Position numbers and translations under genes: made by a program. 18,235 nt of DNA from positions 1 through 18,235 of the forward strand of contig JAUWFX010000015.1 of the NCBI GenBank assembly GCA_030606765.1, given 5' to 3'. This document shows positions 8,188 through 14,841 of this stretch, piece by piece. A model generated the notes under the pieces. It was given only the letters and a program-made list of their open reading frames with translations, searched no databases and had not been told where the DNA came from. Every line of letters starts with the position of its first letter. The first letter of the stretch is position 1. Source of the stretch: Dehalococcoidia bacterium (GTDB lineage Bacteria; Chloroflexota; Dehalococcoidia; GIF9; AB-539-J10).

Positions 8188-8202
8188 ACAATTAAATACT
8201 AC

Positions 8203-8252
8203 CCCTGTTGCTTCGGCGGCAGGGCCAAGGCCACCTAACGGTGGCCTTTGTT
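8203..8252 (+). promoter_or_regulatory. Tandem hairpin leader with a terminator-like element upstream of the NYN gene
   Basis: Hairpin 1: CCCTGTTGC (8203-8211), loop TTCG, GCGGCAGGG (8216-8224), a 9-bp stem with two G-U pairs and a UUCG tetraloop. Hairpin 2: AAGGCCACC (8227-8235), loop TAAC, GGTGGCCTT (8240-8248), a perfect 9-bp stem followed by TGTTTATATT. Hairpin 2 looks like a terminator or attenuator and ends 22 nt before the NYN start codon. Such a leader could be a short stable RNA, an attenuator, or the target by which the nuclease controls its own mRNA. Confidence 0.65.
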
Positions 8253-8270
8253 TATATTCGGCGAAAGGTG

Positions 8271-8906
8271 ATGATAACAAACGTCTACATAGATGGGTTC
8301 AATCTCTACAATCGAGCTGTGAAAGACACCCCCTTCAAGTGGCTTGACCTCTCCAAGCTCTGCCAAGCTCTCCTCCCACGCCATCAGATTCACCGTATCC
8401 GATACTTTACTGCACTAGTACACTCCAGACCCAATGACCCTCAAGCTCCGCAGAGGCAACAGATATACCTTCGGGCGCTCAGAACCATCCCGAACCTCAC
8501 GATGGAATTCGGGCAATTCCGTTCACGCATAAAAGAGAGGCCACTAGTAACTCCTATACTTGGTCAGCCAAGAAATGTTATGGTTCATGACACAGAAGAG
8601 AAGGGAACGGATGTCAATCTGGCAACCTATCTTCTGATGGATGGGTATGAGGATGAATATGAGCAGGCTCTTGTCATCTCGAATGACGCCGACTTAGCAT
8701 TGCCCATAAGCATAGTGCGTGATAAGCTTCAGCGTCCTATTGGTATCGTAAATCCAAATATCGACCCGAGGGAAGTGATGCCGAAGGAACTGAGGGATGC
8801 CGCAACTTTCAACAGGCGCATACGTAAGAGTGTGCTGGTGCAATGCCAGTTCCCGCCAACACTACAAGATATGATTGGCACCATCACCAAGCCCGATACT
8901 TGGTAA
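8271..8906 (+). CDS. NYN-domain (PIN-like) predicted ribonuclease
   Basis: Protein of 211 aa, essentially a single NYN/PIN-like nuclease domain. The acidic metal-binding set is visible: Asp8 in VYIDGFNLYN, Asp114 in EKGTDVNLATYLL, and Asp139/Asp141 in VISNDADLALP. These correspond to the three acidic clusters of NYN proteins (LabA/Limkain-b1 type), predicted Mg-dependent RNases. The ATG at 8271 has GAAAGGTG just upstream; the longer frame opening at a TTG (8208) would run through the leader hairpins and is not used. It has its own promoter and stands alone, with no antitoxin-like partner next to it. RNA target unknown. Confidence 0.88.
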   Translation: MITNVYIDGFNLYNRAVKDTPFKWLDLSKLCQALLPRHQIHRIRYFTALVHSRPNDPQAPQRQQIYLRALRTIPNLTMEFGQFRSRIKERPLVTPILGQPRNVMVHDTEEKGTDVNLATYLLMDGYEDEYEQALVISNDADLALPISIVRDKLQRPIGIVNPNIDPREVMPKELRDAATFNRRIRKSVLVQCQFPPTLQDMIGTITKPDTW

Positions 8907-8917
8907 TTTGCCAGAAA

Positions 8918-8938
8918 CTAGCAATGTCAAACTGCTAG
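8918..8938 (+). terminator. Weak hairpin after the NYN gene
   Basis: CTAGCA and TGCTAG form a 6-bp stem with a 9-nt loop, 12 nt past the stop codon. There is no U-tract, so termination is uncertain. Confidence 0.3.
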
Positions 8939-9022
8939 ACATCGTTGGCTTATGCTCAAATCGTAGCGAGAAATTTGGCGTCATTTGTTTGGGATGAGTC
9001 ACGACATAACGACAAGTTTTGG

Positions 9023-9080
9023 GACTGATTTGATTTTCTATACGAGCCAGCATCTTCGTCGGTAGGCGTAGCTAGTACCC
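9023..9080 (+). repeat. Degenerate intergenic repeat B, copy 1
   Basis: This 58-bp segment resembles 9469-9520. Shared blocks are GACTG, TTTTCTAT, GAGCCA/GAGCCAGC, CATCTTCGT, TAGGC and GTAGC/TAGTACC, at roughly three-quarters identity with small gaps. No inverted-repeat ends or open frame are shared. Confidence 0.55.
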
Positions 9081-9125
9081 GCAGTAGTGGATATCAACCA
9101 CAGCAAGATAGAGCTCTCCAAGCTA

Positions 9126-9154
9126 TTGACTGTGCTTGGGTGATACAGTATGCT
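9126..9154 (+). promoter_or_regulatory. Sigma70-type promoter for the DUF4177-like gene
   Basis: TTGACT (9126-9131), 17-bp spacer, TATGCT (9149-9154). The predicted start near 9161 gives a leader of about 22 nt that carries AAGGAGG. Confidence 0.6.
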
Positions 9155-9183
9155 TGAGTTGCGTAAGAAGGAGGTACAATTAA

Positions 9184-9372
9184 ATGAGTCAGTGGCAGTA
9201 TCATGTAGAAAAATACAACTTTAGAGAGTTAGCAAAACCAGGGTATTTAAATTCTCTTGGGGAAGAGGGCTGGGAACTGGTTTGTTTGAAGAGACTATCA
9301 GGAACTGAGAAAGCAACTCAAATGCAATGGTTAGCAGTTTTCAAGAAGCCGATTGTAGAAAAAGAAAAGTAA
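9184..9372 (+). CDS. Small DUF4177-like protein
   Basis: A 62-aa soluble protein. The pattern of an aromatic N-terminal strand (WQYHVEKY), then LNSLGEEGWELV (22-33), then a final strand with hydrophobic residues (QWLAVFKK) matches the DUF4177 fold, a small beta-rich domain of unknown role common as a stand-alone ORF. AAGGAGG lies 8 nt upstream of the ATG and a sigma70-type promoter precedes it. It is monocistronic in an otherwise repeat-rich stretch. No biochemical function is established for the family. Confidence 0.8.
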   Translation: MSQWQYHVEKYNFRELAKPGYLNSLGEEGWELVCLKRLSGTEKATQMQWLAVFKKPIVEKEK

Positions 9373-9468
9373 CCATGATTTAAGTGTTACTGCCTTCTCT
9401 GTAGTCCAAGAGGCTATAGTACATCAATTTCCACATATTGGACTATCAAATCTTCAGATTTTAACCCT

Positions 9469-9520
9469 GACTGGATTTTTCTATGAGCCAACATCTTCGT
9501 GGCTAGGCTTGGGTAGCACC
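9469..9520 (+). repeat. Degenerate intergenic repeat B, copy 2
   Basis: Second copy of the segment at 9023-9080, shortened by a few small deletions. It lies in the 288-bp gene-free gap after the DUF4177-like gene. Confidence 0.55.
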
Positions 9521-9577
9521 AATGTCACTGGGCGACGCCCCCATGTTAATATGTGAATAACTAGCCTTGCCTCGTGA

Positions 9578-9610
9578 ACAATCCAGCTTTGAATACCTGC
9601 TGCCTAAGCA
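9578..9610 (+). repeat. Intergenic repeat C, copy 1
   Basis: 33 bp matching 10801-10833 at 27 of 33 positions (core AGCTTTGAATAC). It lies upstream of the second, decayed copy of the peptide gene. Confidence 0.6.
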
Positions 9611-9645
9611 AATGTTAAATCGTAGCCGTATTCCATTTGCCACAG

Positions 9646-9765
9646 GCTGAGGTTATAATCATGCTGAGAGGAAGTAGAGAGGTAGCTAGTATTATAAGCG
9701 AGACAGGCAATTCTTCGGCAAGTGCTACTATTACAATTACAATGACTGGAGCATTTAATGAGTAG
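9646..9765 (+). pseudogene. Truncated second copy of the small secreted peptide gene
   Basis: Similarity to the 7869-8057 gene starts at the promoter (GGCTGAGGTTATAAT here, GGCTGATGGTATAAT there) and resumes at GAGGTAGCTAGT (9679), running to the stop. The signal-peptide coding part is missing. What remains is a 34-codon frame (ATG 9661 to TAG 9763-9765) ending SASATITITMTGAFNE, against SASATIMTTMTVALNE in copy 1. The ATG directly follows the former -10 box, so no ribosome-binding site is left. Conservation of frame and stop supports plus-strand coding ancestry. Confidence 0.5.
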
Positions 9766-9798
9766 CATAACCAGTGGAATTGGAAAGGGAAAAAGCTC

Positions 9799-10686
9799 AT
9801 GGCAAGCAACGAACTTCAGATGATTATCGACGCGTTTAGGTCGCGTCCCAATATGGCAGACCTTAGTATTGAAGAACAGCGTGCCCAAATGGAGGTTAAC
9901 TTGACACAATTCCAACTTCCAAAGGACGTACATTGTGAACCAGTCGATGCAGGAGGTGTTCCCGCCGAGTGGATTACTACTCCGGGTGTAAATACCGAAC
10001 GGGTTATCTGCTACCTCCATGGCGGTGGTTATGTACTGGGTTCAATCAGTACACACCGTGAGCTGGCTTCTCGGTTGTCGCGAGCGGCGAGTGCTAGAGT
10101 CCTTATCCTCGACTACCGGCTTGCACCGGAGAATCTGTTCCCAGCGGCAGTGGACGATTCCACAGCAGCCTATCGCTGGCTCCTTTCTATTGGGGTAGAT
10201 CCTGCTCGACTGATAATTGCCGGCGAATCTGCTGGAGGAGGTCTGACTGTGGCAACACTCGTGGCATTACGAGATGCTGGTGCGCCACTACCAGCAGCAG
10301 AAATCTGTCTCTCACCATGGGTGGACCTGGCATGCCTGGGGGAATCTATTTTTACTAAGGCAGAGATAGACCCTGTAGTAAATAAAGAAGATATACTGAT
10401 GCTTGCGAAGGCTTACCTTGGTGACACCGACCCTTGTACTCCCTTAGCGTCTCCCCTATATGCAGACCTTACGGGTTTACCTCCGCTGTTGATTCAGGTA
10501 GGAACTGCAGAATGCCTATTCGATGATGCCATGCGCTTGGCTGAACATGCAAGAGCCGCTGGCGTGGATGTCACTTTAGAACCGTGGGACGATATGATCC
10601 ATATGTGGCATATGTTCGCTGCCATACTACCGGAAGGACAGCAGGCAATTGATAGGATTGGCGAATTTATCCGTCAACACACCTGA
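9799..10686 (+). CDS. Alpha/beta hydrolase, HSL (family IV) esterase/lipase
   Basis: Cytosolic 295-aa carboxylesterase-type hydrolase with no signal peptide. The oxyanion motif HGGG is at 74-77, the nucleophile Ser144 in GESAGG, and the catalytic His in DMIHMWH (His268). The acid in this family normally sits in a DPLxD motif. Here the aligned block reads AECLFDD, so Glu238 takes the Asp place, with Asp242/243 after it. This is a common subgroup pattern, similar to lactone and small-ester hydrolases. DYRLAPE (105-111) is the usual structural block. An AAAGGG site lies about 11 nt before the ATG. The gene stands alone between two decayed copies of the small-peptide repeat. Substrate unknown; small esters or lactones are most likely. 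Confidence 0.92.
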   Translation: MASNELQMIIDAFRSRPNMADLSIEEQRAQMEVNLTQFQLPKDVHCEPVDAGGVPAEWITTPGVNTERVICYLHGGGYVLGSISTHRELASRLSRAASARVLILDYRLAPENLFPAAVDDSTAAYRWLLSIGVDPARLIIAGESAGGGLTVATLVALRDAGAPLPAAEICLSPWVDLACLGESIFTKAEIDPVVNKEDILMLAKAYLGDTDPCTPLASPLYADLTGLPPLLIQVGTAECLFDDAMRLAEHARAAGVDVTLEPWDDMIHMWHMFAAILPEGQQAIDRIGEFIRQHT

Positions 10687-10710
10687 TAATGAGAAAACCA
10701 GCAATGTGCG

Positions 10711-10770
10711 TAAGATAAGGAATTCTTCGACAAGTGGTGTACGTTTATTATGACAGGGATACTTAATAAG
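10711..10770 (+). pseudogene. Third, broken copy of the small-peptide gene segment
   Basis: GGAATTCTTCGACAAGTG and the following TATTATGACAGGGATACTT align with the 3' coding part of the copy at 9679-9765. A short deletion and an in-frame TGA destroy the reading frame. It lies 24 nt after the esterase stop codon. Confidence 0.45.
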
Positions 10771-10800
10771 TGGTCTAGACAGCGGCTTTGGGGAGGATAG

Positions 10801-10833
10801 ACAATCTAGCTTTGAATACATGCTACCCGGGCA
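10801..10833 (+). repeat. Intergenic repeat C, copy 2
   Basis: Second copy of the 33-bp segment at 9578-9610. Here it lies downstream of the broken peptide-gene copy, whereas copy 1 lies upstream of one. Confidence 0.6.
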
Positions 10834-10874
10834 TCGCTGTTGGGGCTGACCTGACGGCGCAACCCTTTCTCTTG

Positions 10875-10903
10875 TTTACCAACTGTAAGATTTGAGGTAA
10901 AAT
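10875..10903 (+). promoter_or_regulatory. Promoter of tRNA-Gly
   Basis: TTTACC (10875-10880), 17-bp spacer, TAAAAT (10898-10903). The start would be near 10910, a few bases before the mature tRNA 5' end. Confidence 0.5.
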
Positions 10904-10915
10904 AGGTTCAGTCTC

Positions 10916-10990
10916 GCGGGAGTAACTCAGTGGTAGAGTTCCTGCCTTCCAAGCAGGGTGTCGCGGGTTCGAGTCCCGTCTCCCGCTCCA
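10916..10990 (+). tRNA. tRNA-Gly (anticodon TCC), CCA encoded
   Basis: Acceptor stem GCGGGAG pairs with CTCCCGC. The anticodon stem CCTGC/GCAGG encloses loop CTTCCAA with anticodon TCC at 10948-10950. The T-loop GGTTCGAGTCC is canonical, discriminator T is at 10987 and CCA at 10988-10990. The tRNA reads GGA (and possibly other GGN) codons. Its 3' half, from the anticodon loop through CCA, is duplicated at 16629-16673, marking this gene as a likely integration site for the segment that follows. Confidence 0.97.
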
Positions 10991-11092
10991 CCCAGCTTCG
11001 GTTCAGCTCCGTTAGGAGATTACCTCCTATGTCACAAAGGGTTCTTAATTTTTGATATAATCGCCACCTTTTTCCCTGCTGACCTCCGAGGG

Positions 11093-11911
11093 CTAAGCCA
11101 TTCCCTGTTCGATTATTTCCTCAACAGCTCTTGCCCAGCCCTCAGGGCCAATCCCCTCCACCCTGTGGAGATGAGGTATATCTATCTCTTCCCAAATCCT
11201 TCCCGGCTTTTGTACCAAGACGGGGATGTCCACTGCTGAGAGCATAGGTAGGTCATTGGGGCTATCACCTATGGCTATGGTCTCTATTTGCCCTAGTTTA
11301 CTACGGAATAAGTCGATTAGAATTCGTGTGGCCTTACCTTTATCATTGGGTCCTGTGACGTCATAATAGCGGCCGCCAGATGTATAATTGAGGCCTGTTT
11401 TCCTTATCGCATTTAACACTCTATTAATCTCATCCGATGTTCCCTCAAGATTAAGGGTCTCGTCATACTCCCTAGCTTTGGCTCGTTGTGCGGCCTCGAG
11501 ATCCAAGCTCGTCAACGATGCCACTTCCTCCGCACTCATATCACCAAAACCTCTAAAATTGAGCCCGGTATCATCCCTTATCTGTGCCAGAATCTCTCTG
11601 ATTCGGTGATAGGGGATACCGAGTTCAATTACCTGGTAACCATCCTTAGCTTTATGATACTCAAAATCAAACGGGAAATAGCCTTGAGAAATGAAGACCG
11701 CCCCTCCATTTTCCACGATGAAGGGGTCGTTTATCTGCAGCTCTTTTCGATATACCTCTTGCTCAGCTCTGGTCTTGGCCGAACAAAAAACAACAGGTAC
11801 CCCCTGCTTTCTCAGATAATTTATAGAGGGCAGTGCCTTAGCATAAGAGTAAGTTTCCAGGTCGAGCAAAGTGCCATCTAAGTCGGTGAAAATAACTGGT
11901 TTCAACTTCAT
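11093..11911 (-). CDS. mpgP: Mannosyl-3-phosphoglycerate phosphatase
   Basis: HAD-superfamily phosphatase of 272 aa that removes phosphate from mannosyl-3-phosphoglycerate to give the compatible solute mannosylglycerate (EC 3.1.3.70). Motif I is DLDGT (nucleophile Asp10, Asp12), motif II has Ser44 in VFCSAKT, Lys191/Lys193 supply motif III, and GDSPND (215-220) is motif IV. The Cof-type cap and the C-terminal GIGPEGWARAV segment match the MpgP group. The start is ATG 11911 with GGAAGGG about 9 nt upstream; a TTG one codon earlier is less likely. It is the last gene of the minus-strand cluster, 55 nt after the asparagine-synthetase-like gene. In Dehalococcoides this activity is fused to the synthase; here it is separate. 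Confidence 0.92.
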   Translation of the reverse strand: MKLKPVIFTDLDGTLLDLETYSYAKALPSINYLRKQGVPVVFCSAKTRAEQEVYRKELQINDPFIVENGGAVFISQGYFPFDFEYHKAKDGYQVIELGIPYHRIREILAQIRDDTGLNFRGFGDMSAEEVASLTSLDLEAAQRAKAREYDETLNLEGTSDEINRVLNAIRKTGLNYTSGGRYYDVTGPNDKGKATRILIDLFRSKLGQIETIAIGDSPNDLPMLSAVDIPVLVQKPGRIWEEIDIPHLHRVEGIGPEGWARAVEEIIEQGMA

Positions 11912-11966
11912 CAATCTTAACCCTTCCCATGAACGAATCCCAGCTTGGTGTCATTCATTGGTTTAA

Positions 11967-13646
11967 TCAAATACCTGCCTTCTTTAGAAATTGCCCTATC
12001 CTCGACCTTTCCGCCTCATTGAGCAGGTTACTCCGGTACGCTACCGAGTCAAAGAAGAACTGAACGTGCTGAGGCATCTGCCAGAGCTCCTTTTCTGCAT
12101 ATAGGTAGCCGTAACGGGTGGAACTGGCTAACTTCTCTTGGCTCACTTCATCACTATCATACCCAATATGCTCCACTAACTCAGGGGTAAAGCCATTCTT
12201 GCGTGCTATTGCGTCGAGGGTACCATGAATTCCCGTACCATGCTGGGCTGCATCTTTGCTTCGGTCAGCATATTGTGCAGGTAACCCAAGCTTTTTGGCT
12301 GCCTCTCGATGAGGATGCTTGCCAACCCTGTCTTCGGCAGAGGTAATCTTGAGGCGTGGCGATACACTCATTGCCAGCTTGACCACCTCGATGTCAGCGT
12401 AAGGGAACACCTTTTCCACCCCATGCGCTATAGCAATCCGGTTCTCCCTGTCAAAGGTCTCCACATCGGCTCTCTCTAAATCACCCCACATATTCTGCAG
12501 AAGACCGTCATAGCCATCTTTGGCAATAACTTGAGGATACCAGCTGTAGCCTCCCCATAACTCATCTGGACCCTGACCGGAGAAGATTACCTTGAGACCA
12601 TCTTGGCTTGCCATCTCCACCGCGGCATAAACTCCAATACCGGCTTCAATTTGTACAAAGTCCCTCTCCTCAACAGCAGCAGCTACTCGGGGTATGTATG
12701 ACTCAATCTCATTCTGGCTCAGCCTTCTCACCTTATGCTTTAGCCCTAGCTCTTGAGCAAAGCGCTCGGCATATTCAATATCGGTCGCTCCCTCTACGCC
12801 AGCAGTATAAGTGGTTACCTCAATGCCCCTCATTGCAGACATGTCTGAGACGAGCTTAGCTATCAGGCAACTGTCTACGCCTCCTGAAACGAGCGCTGCC
12901 ACCCTTTTAACCTTGTGTAACCTCTTCTCAACAGCCTCCTTAAGCAGGGCGCAGTAGCTGTCAACAGCCTCAACCAGGTCATTGATAGTCACTTGAATGT
13001 TCATCTTGCTCAATGGGTAGGCTTCATCAAGAATAATGCCATCTTTGCTAAATGAGGCAATCATTCCTGCTCGTAGGGGTCTTACATTACGCAGCCCTAT
13101 CTCCCACAGAGCCGTCTTCCTTGAGGCAAAGGCAAAAAGTTTGTTGTTTTCGGCATAGAATGCCGGCCTGAGGCCGGCAAAATCCCTCATTAGCGCTACT
13201 TGCTTCTCGTCACTTGCTGCCAGACAGAAGTCGCCATCGAGCATAGGCGACACCTGTTTTAGTGTATCAACCAGGTTGCCTTGATATCTTTCTTCCAGCA
13301 AGCAAGCTACTATCTCGGCTGTACTTCCGCTAGCTGGTTTCTGCTTTGGGGCTAGGCTCAATCTTAGATTCTCACTATTATAGAGATTACCCTCATAAAG
13401 CACGGACAAATTGCCACTGTGATTAAGGCCAGGCCTTTCTGAGCCCTGTTCTCTGGTGGCAAACGAGACCTGCCCCAGAGCCTGTCTTCTTATCGCCTGA
13501 GCATCCCTTTGCCAACTGCGTGACATTCCCTCGGAAACAAGCCAGGACTCGTCAGACATATTGCTATCCAGGGTACTCATCATAGAGTGTATCCGGCTGC
13601 TTACGTCTTCATCATTCCGATTTACAATACCACAAATAGGACACAT
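11967..13646 (-). CDS. Asparagine-synthetase-like ATP-dependent amidotransferase with degenerate glutaminase pocket
   Basis: 559 aa with an N-terminal class II glutaminase-like domain (about 1-200) and a C-terminal ATP-pyrophosphatase synthetase domain. The start MCPICGIVN matches the MCSIFGV layout of E. coli AsnB, so Cys2 is in the nucleophile place. Compared by eye with AsnB, the glutamine-pocket residues are changed: the RHRGPD block is absent, Arg49 falls near Ser61 (LGQVSFAT), Asn74 is Glu85 (YEGNLYN) and Asp98 is Thr109 (GSTAEIV). The ATP loop SGGVDS (254-259) is intact; SGQGPDELWGGY (356-367) replaces SGEGxDExFGGY. The C-terminal KDAAQHGTG resembles archaeal-type AsnB. It may be an ordinary asparagine synthetase, but its place between mpgP and the sugar nucleotidyltransferase suggests it amidates the cluster product. 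No clear ribosome-binding site precedes the ATG, and a hairpin lies 14 nt upstream. Confidence 0.85.
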   Translation of the reverse strand: MCPICGIVNRNDEDVSSRIHSMMSTLDSNMSDESWLVSEGMSRSWQRDAQAIRRQALGQVSFATREQGSERPGLNHSGNLSVLYEGNLYNSENLRLSLAPKQKPASGSTAEIVACLLEERYQGNLVDTLKQVSPMLDGDFCLAASDEKQVALMRDFAGLRPAFYAENNKLFAFASRKTALWEIGLRNVRPLRAGMIASFSKDGIILDEAYPLSKMNIQVTINDLVEAVDSYCALLKEAVEKRLHKVKRVAALVSGGVDSCLIAKLVSDMSAMRGIEVTTYTAGVEGATDIEYAERFAQELGLKHKVRRLSQNEIESYIPRVAAAVEERDFVQIEAGIGVYAAVEMASQDGLKVIFSGQGPDELWGGYSWYPQVIAKDGYDGLLQNMWGDLERADVETFDRENRIAIAHGVEKVFPYADIEVVKLAMSVSPRLKITSAEDRVGKHPHREAAKKLGLPAQYADRSKDAAQHGTGIHGTLDAIARKNGFTPELVEHIGYDSDEVSQEKLASSTRYGYLYAEKELWQMPQHVQFFFDSVAYRSNLLNEAERSRIGQFLKKAGI

Positions 13647-13660
13647 ATAAACTCAAACTT

Positions 13661-13691
13661 TGTTCTGGCTTTAGGGATCAAATCCAGAACA
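13661..13691 (-). promoter_or_regulatory. Hairpin just upstream of the asparagine-synthetase-like gene
   Basis: An 8-bp perfect inverted repeat (TGTTCTGG / CCAGAACA) with a 15-nt loop ends 14 nt before the ATG at 13646, within the 109-bp gap after the nucleotidyltransferase gene. It occupies the place where a ribosome-binding site would be expected and could limit translation or stabilise a processed mRNA end. Confidence 0.4.
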
Positions 13692-13755
13692 TTTGTTCAA
13701 TTGGTGTGTTTGCTGACTATCAGATTTAAAGTGGGGGTTAGCCAAATCATGATAC

Positions 13756-14841
13756 TTAGGATTGAGTTGCATTTGACTCAGCATAGCCATCCGGCCAGAC
13801 CCGGGTACCTTTATCCAATATGTTTCCTGCAGCAACTGTAACACTGTCGCCCAGCATGCAGTTATCGGGAACACGGCTGCCTTGTTCCACATAGCTATGG
13901 GAGCAAACTACGCAATTCCTGAGTATTGCTTTCTCACCCACTCTCGAGTGGTGCCACAGTACCGCTCCTTGCACTACTGCGCCTTTGCCAATTTCACAAT
14001 GCGGCCCCAGAACGACGGGCCCTTTTAGCTTGGCACCCTCAGCAATAATACATCCTTCAGCAATCAAAACCGGCCCCTCAATTTGGGCAGTAGGATGGAA
14101 CTGACTCTTCCCTTTAGCTTGAATGCCTCTACCAACTTGCTGTAAAAGCAGGTCATGGTTTGCCTTCAGATATTTCTCCGGCGTACCGATATCAATCCAA
14201 TAGGCGTCAGAAGGATAGCTCAAGATAGGCTCACCTATCTCAAGAAGTCTCGGAAAGAGATAATTTTCAAACATAGATGGAGTTGATGCTGGGATATGTG
14301 CTAAGACGTCAGGCTCCAACATGTAGATACCGGCGTTTATCATGTTAGTGGTGACCTTGTCCCAGGTCGGCTTTTCAACAAAGCGCTGTACCATGCCCCG
14401 GGTATCAGTCTCCACTACCCCGTATATGGTAGGATTATCTACCGGTGTCAATGCTATGCTAACTTTGGGCTTGACTTCCTTGTGGCGTTTTACCATAGCG
14501 GTCAGGTCTATCTTGGTGATAATGTCCCCGTTGAAAACAAGAAATGGCCCATCCAGGTATGATTCAGCATTCTTCACTGCTCCGGCTGTGCCCAGAGGCG
14601 ACTCCTCCACCAGGTAGGTGAGCCGAACTCCGAGTTGAGTACCATCACCCAAACAGCTTTGGATTAGGTCAGGGAGATAACCCATGGCAAGAATAGCATC
14701 GGTAACTCCGTGCTCTTTCAAATAGCCCAGCAAATGCTCCAAGAAAGGTCGGTTCAGGATAGGCACAATCGCCTTGGGGATATTGCAGGTCAGTGGGCGT
14801 AGCCTCGTCCCTTCCCCACCGATAAGAATGACCGCTTTCAT
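13756..14841 (-). CDS. Sugar-1-phosphate nucleotidyltransferase, probable mannose-1-phosphate guanylyltransferase
   Basis: 361-aa GMPP-type enzyme. The N-terminal nucleotidyltransferase domain has GGEGTRLRPLT (8-18) with the following PKAIVP, NGD near residue 109 and FVEKP near 150. From about residue 250 the C-terminus has imperfect hexapeptide repeats (I/V-x-x-G-x-x pattern), a left-handed beta-helix. In context it would make GDP-mannose, the sugar donor used by the neighbouring synthase. Its start overlaps the mpgS stop codon by 4 nt (ATGA), so the two are translationally coupled. Glucose-1-phosphate transferases share this layout, so the nucleotide and sugar are inferred from the neighbourhood. 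Confidence 0.88.
   Translation of the reverse strand: MKAVILIGGEGTRLRPLTCNIPKAIVPILNRPFLEHLLGYLKEHGVTDAILAMGYLPDLIQSCLGDGTQLGVRLTYLVEESPLGTAGAVKNAESYLDGPFLVFNGDIITKIDLTAMVKRHKEVKPKVSIALTPVDNPTIYGVVETDTRGMVQRFVEKPTWDKVTTNMINAGIYMLEPDVLAHIPASTPSMFENYLFPRLLEIGEPILSYPSDAYWIDIGTPEKYLKANHDLLLQQVGRGIQAKGKSQFHPTAQIEGPVLIAEGCIIAEGAKLKGPVVLGPHCEIGKGAVVQGAVLWHHSRVGEKAILRNCVVCSHSYVEQGSRVPDNCMLGDSVTVAAGNILDKGTRVWPDGYAESNATQS

Noticed and set aside
8227..8248. Integron attC-like site suggested by ACCTAAC in the NYN leader hairpin
   Set aside because: No partner GTTRRRY core at proper spacing and no integron integrase; the hairpin is better explained as an attenuator.
13587..13841. 84-aa plus-strand ORF at the junction of the amidotransferase-like and nucleotidyltransferase genes
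   Set aside because: It has no ribosome-binding site, no recognisable domain and overlaps two well-supported minus-strand genes.
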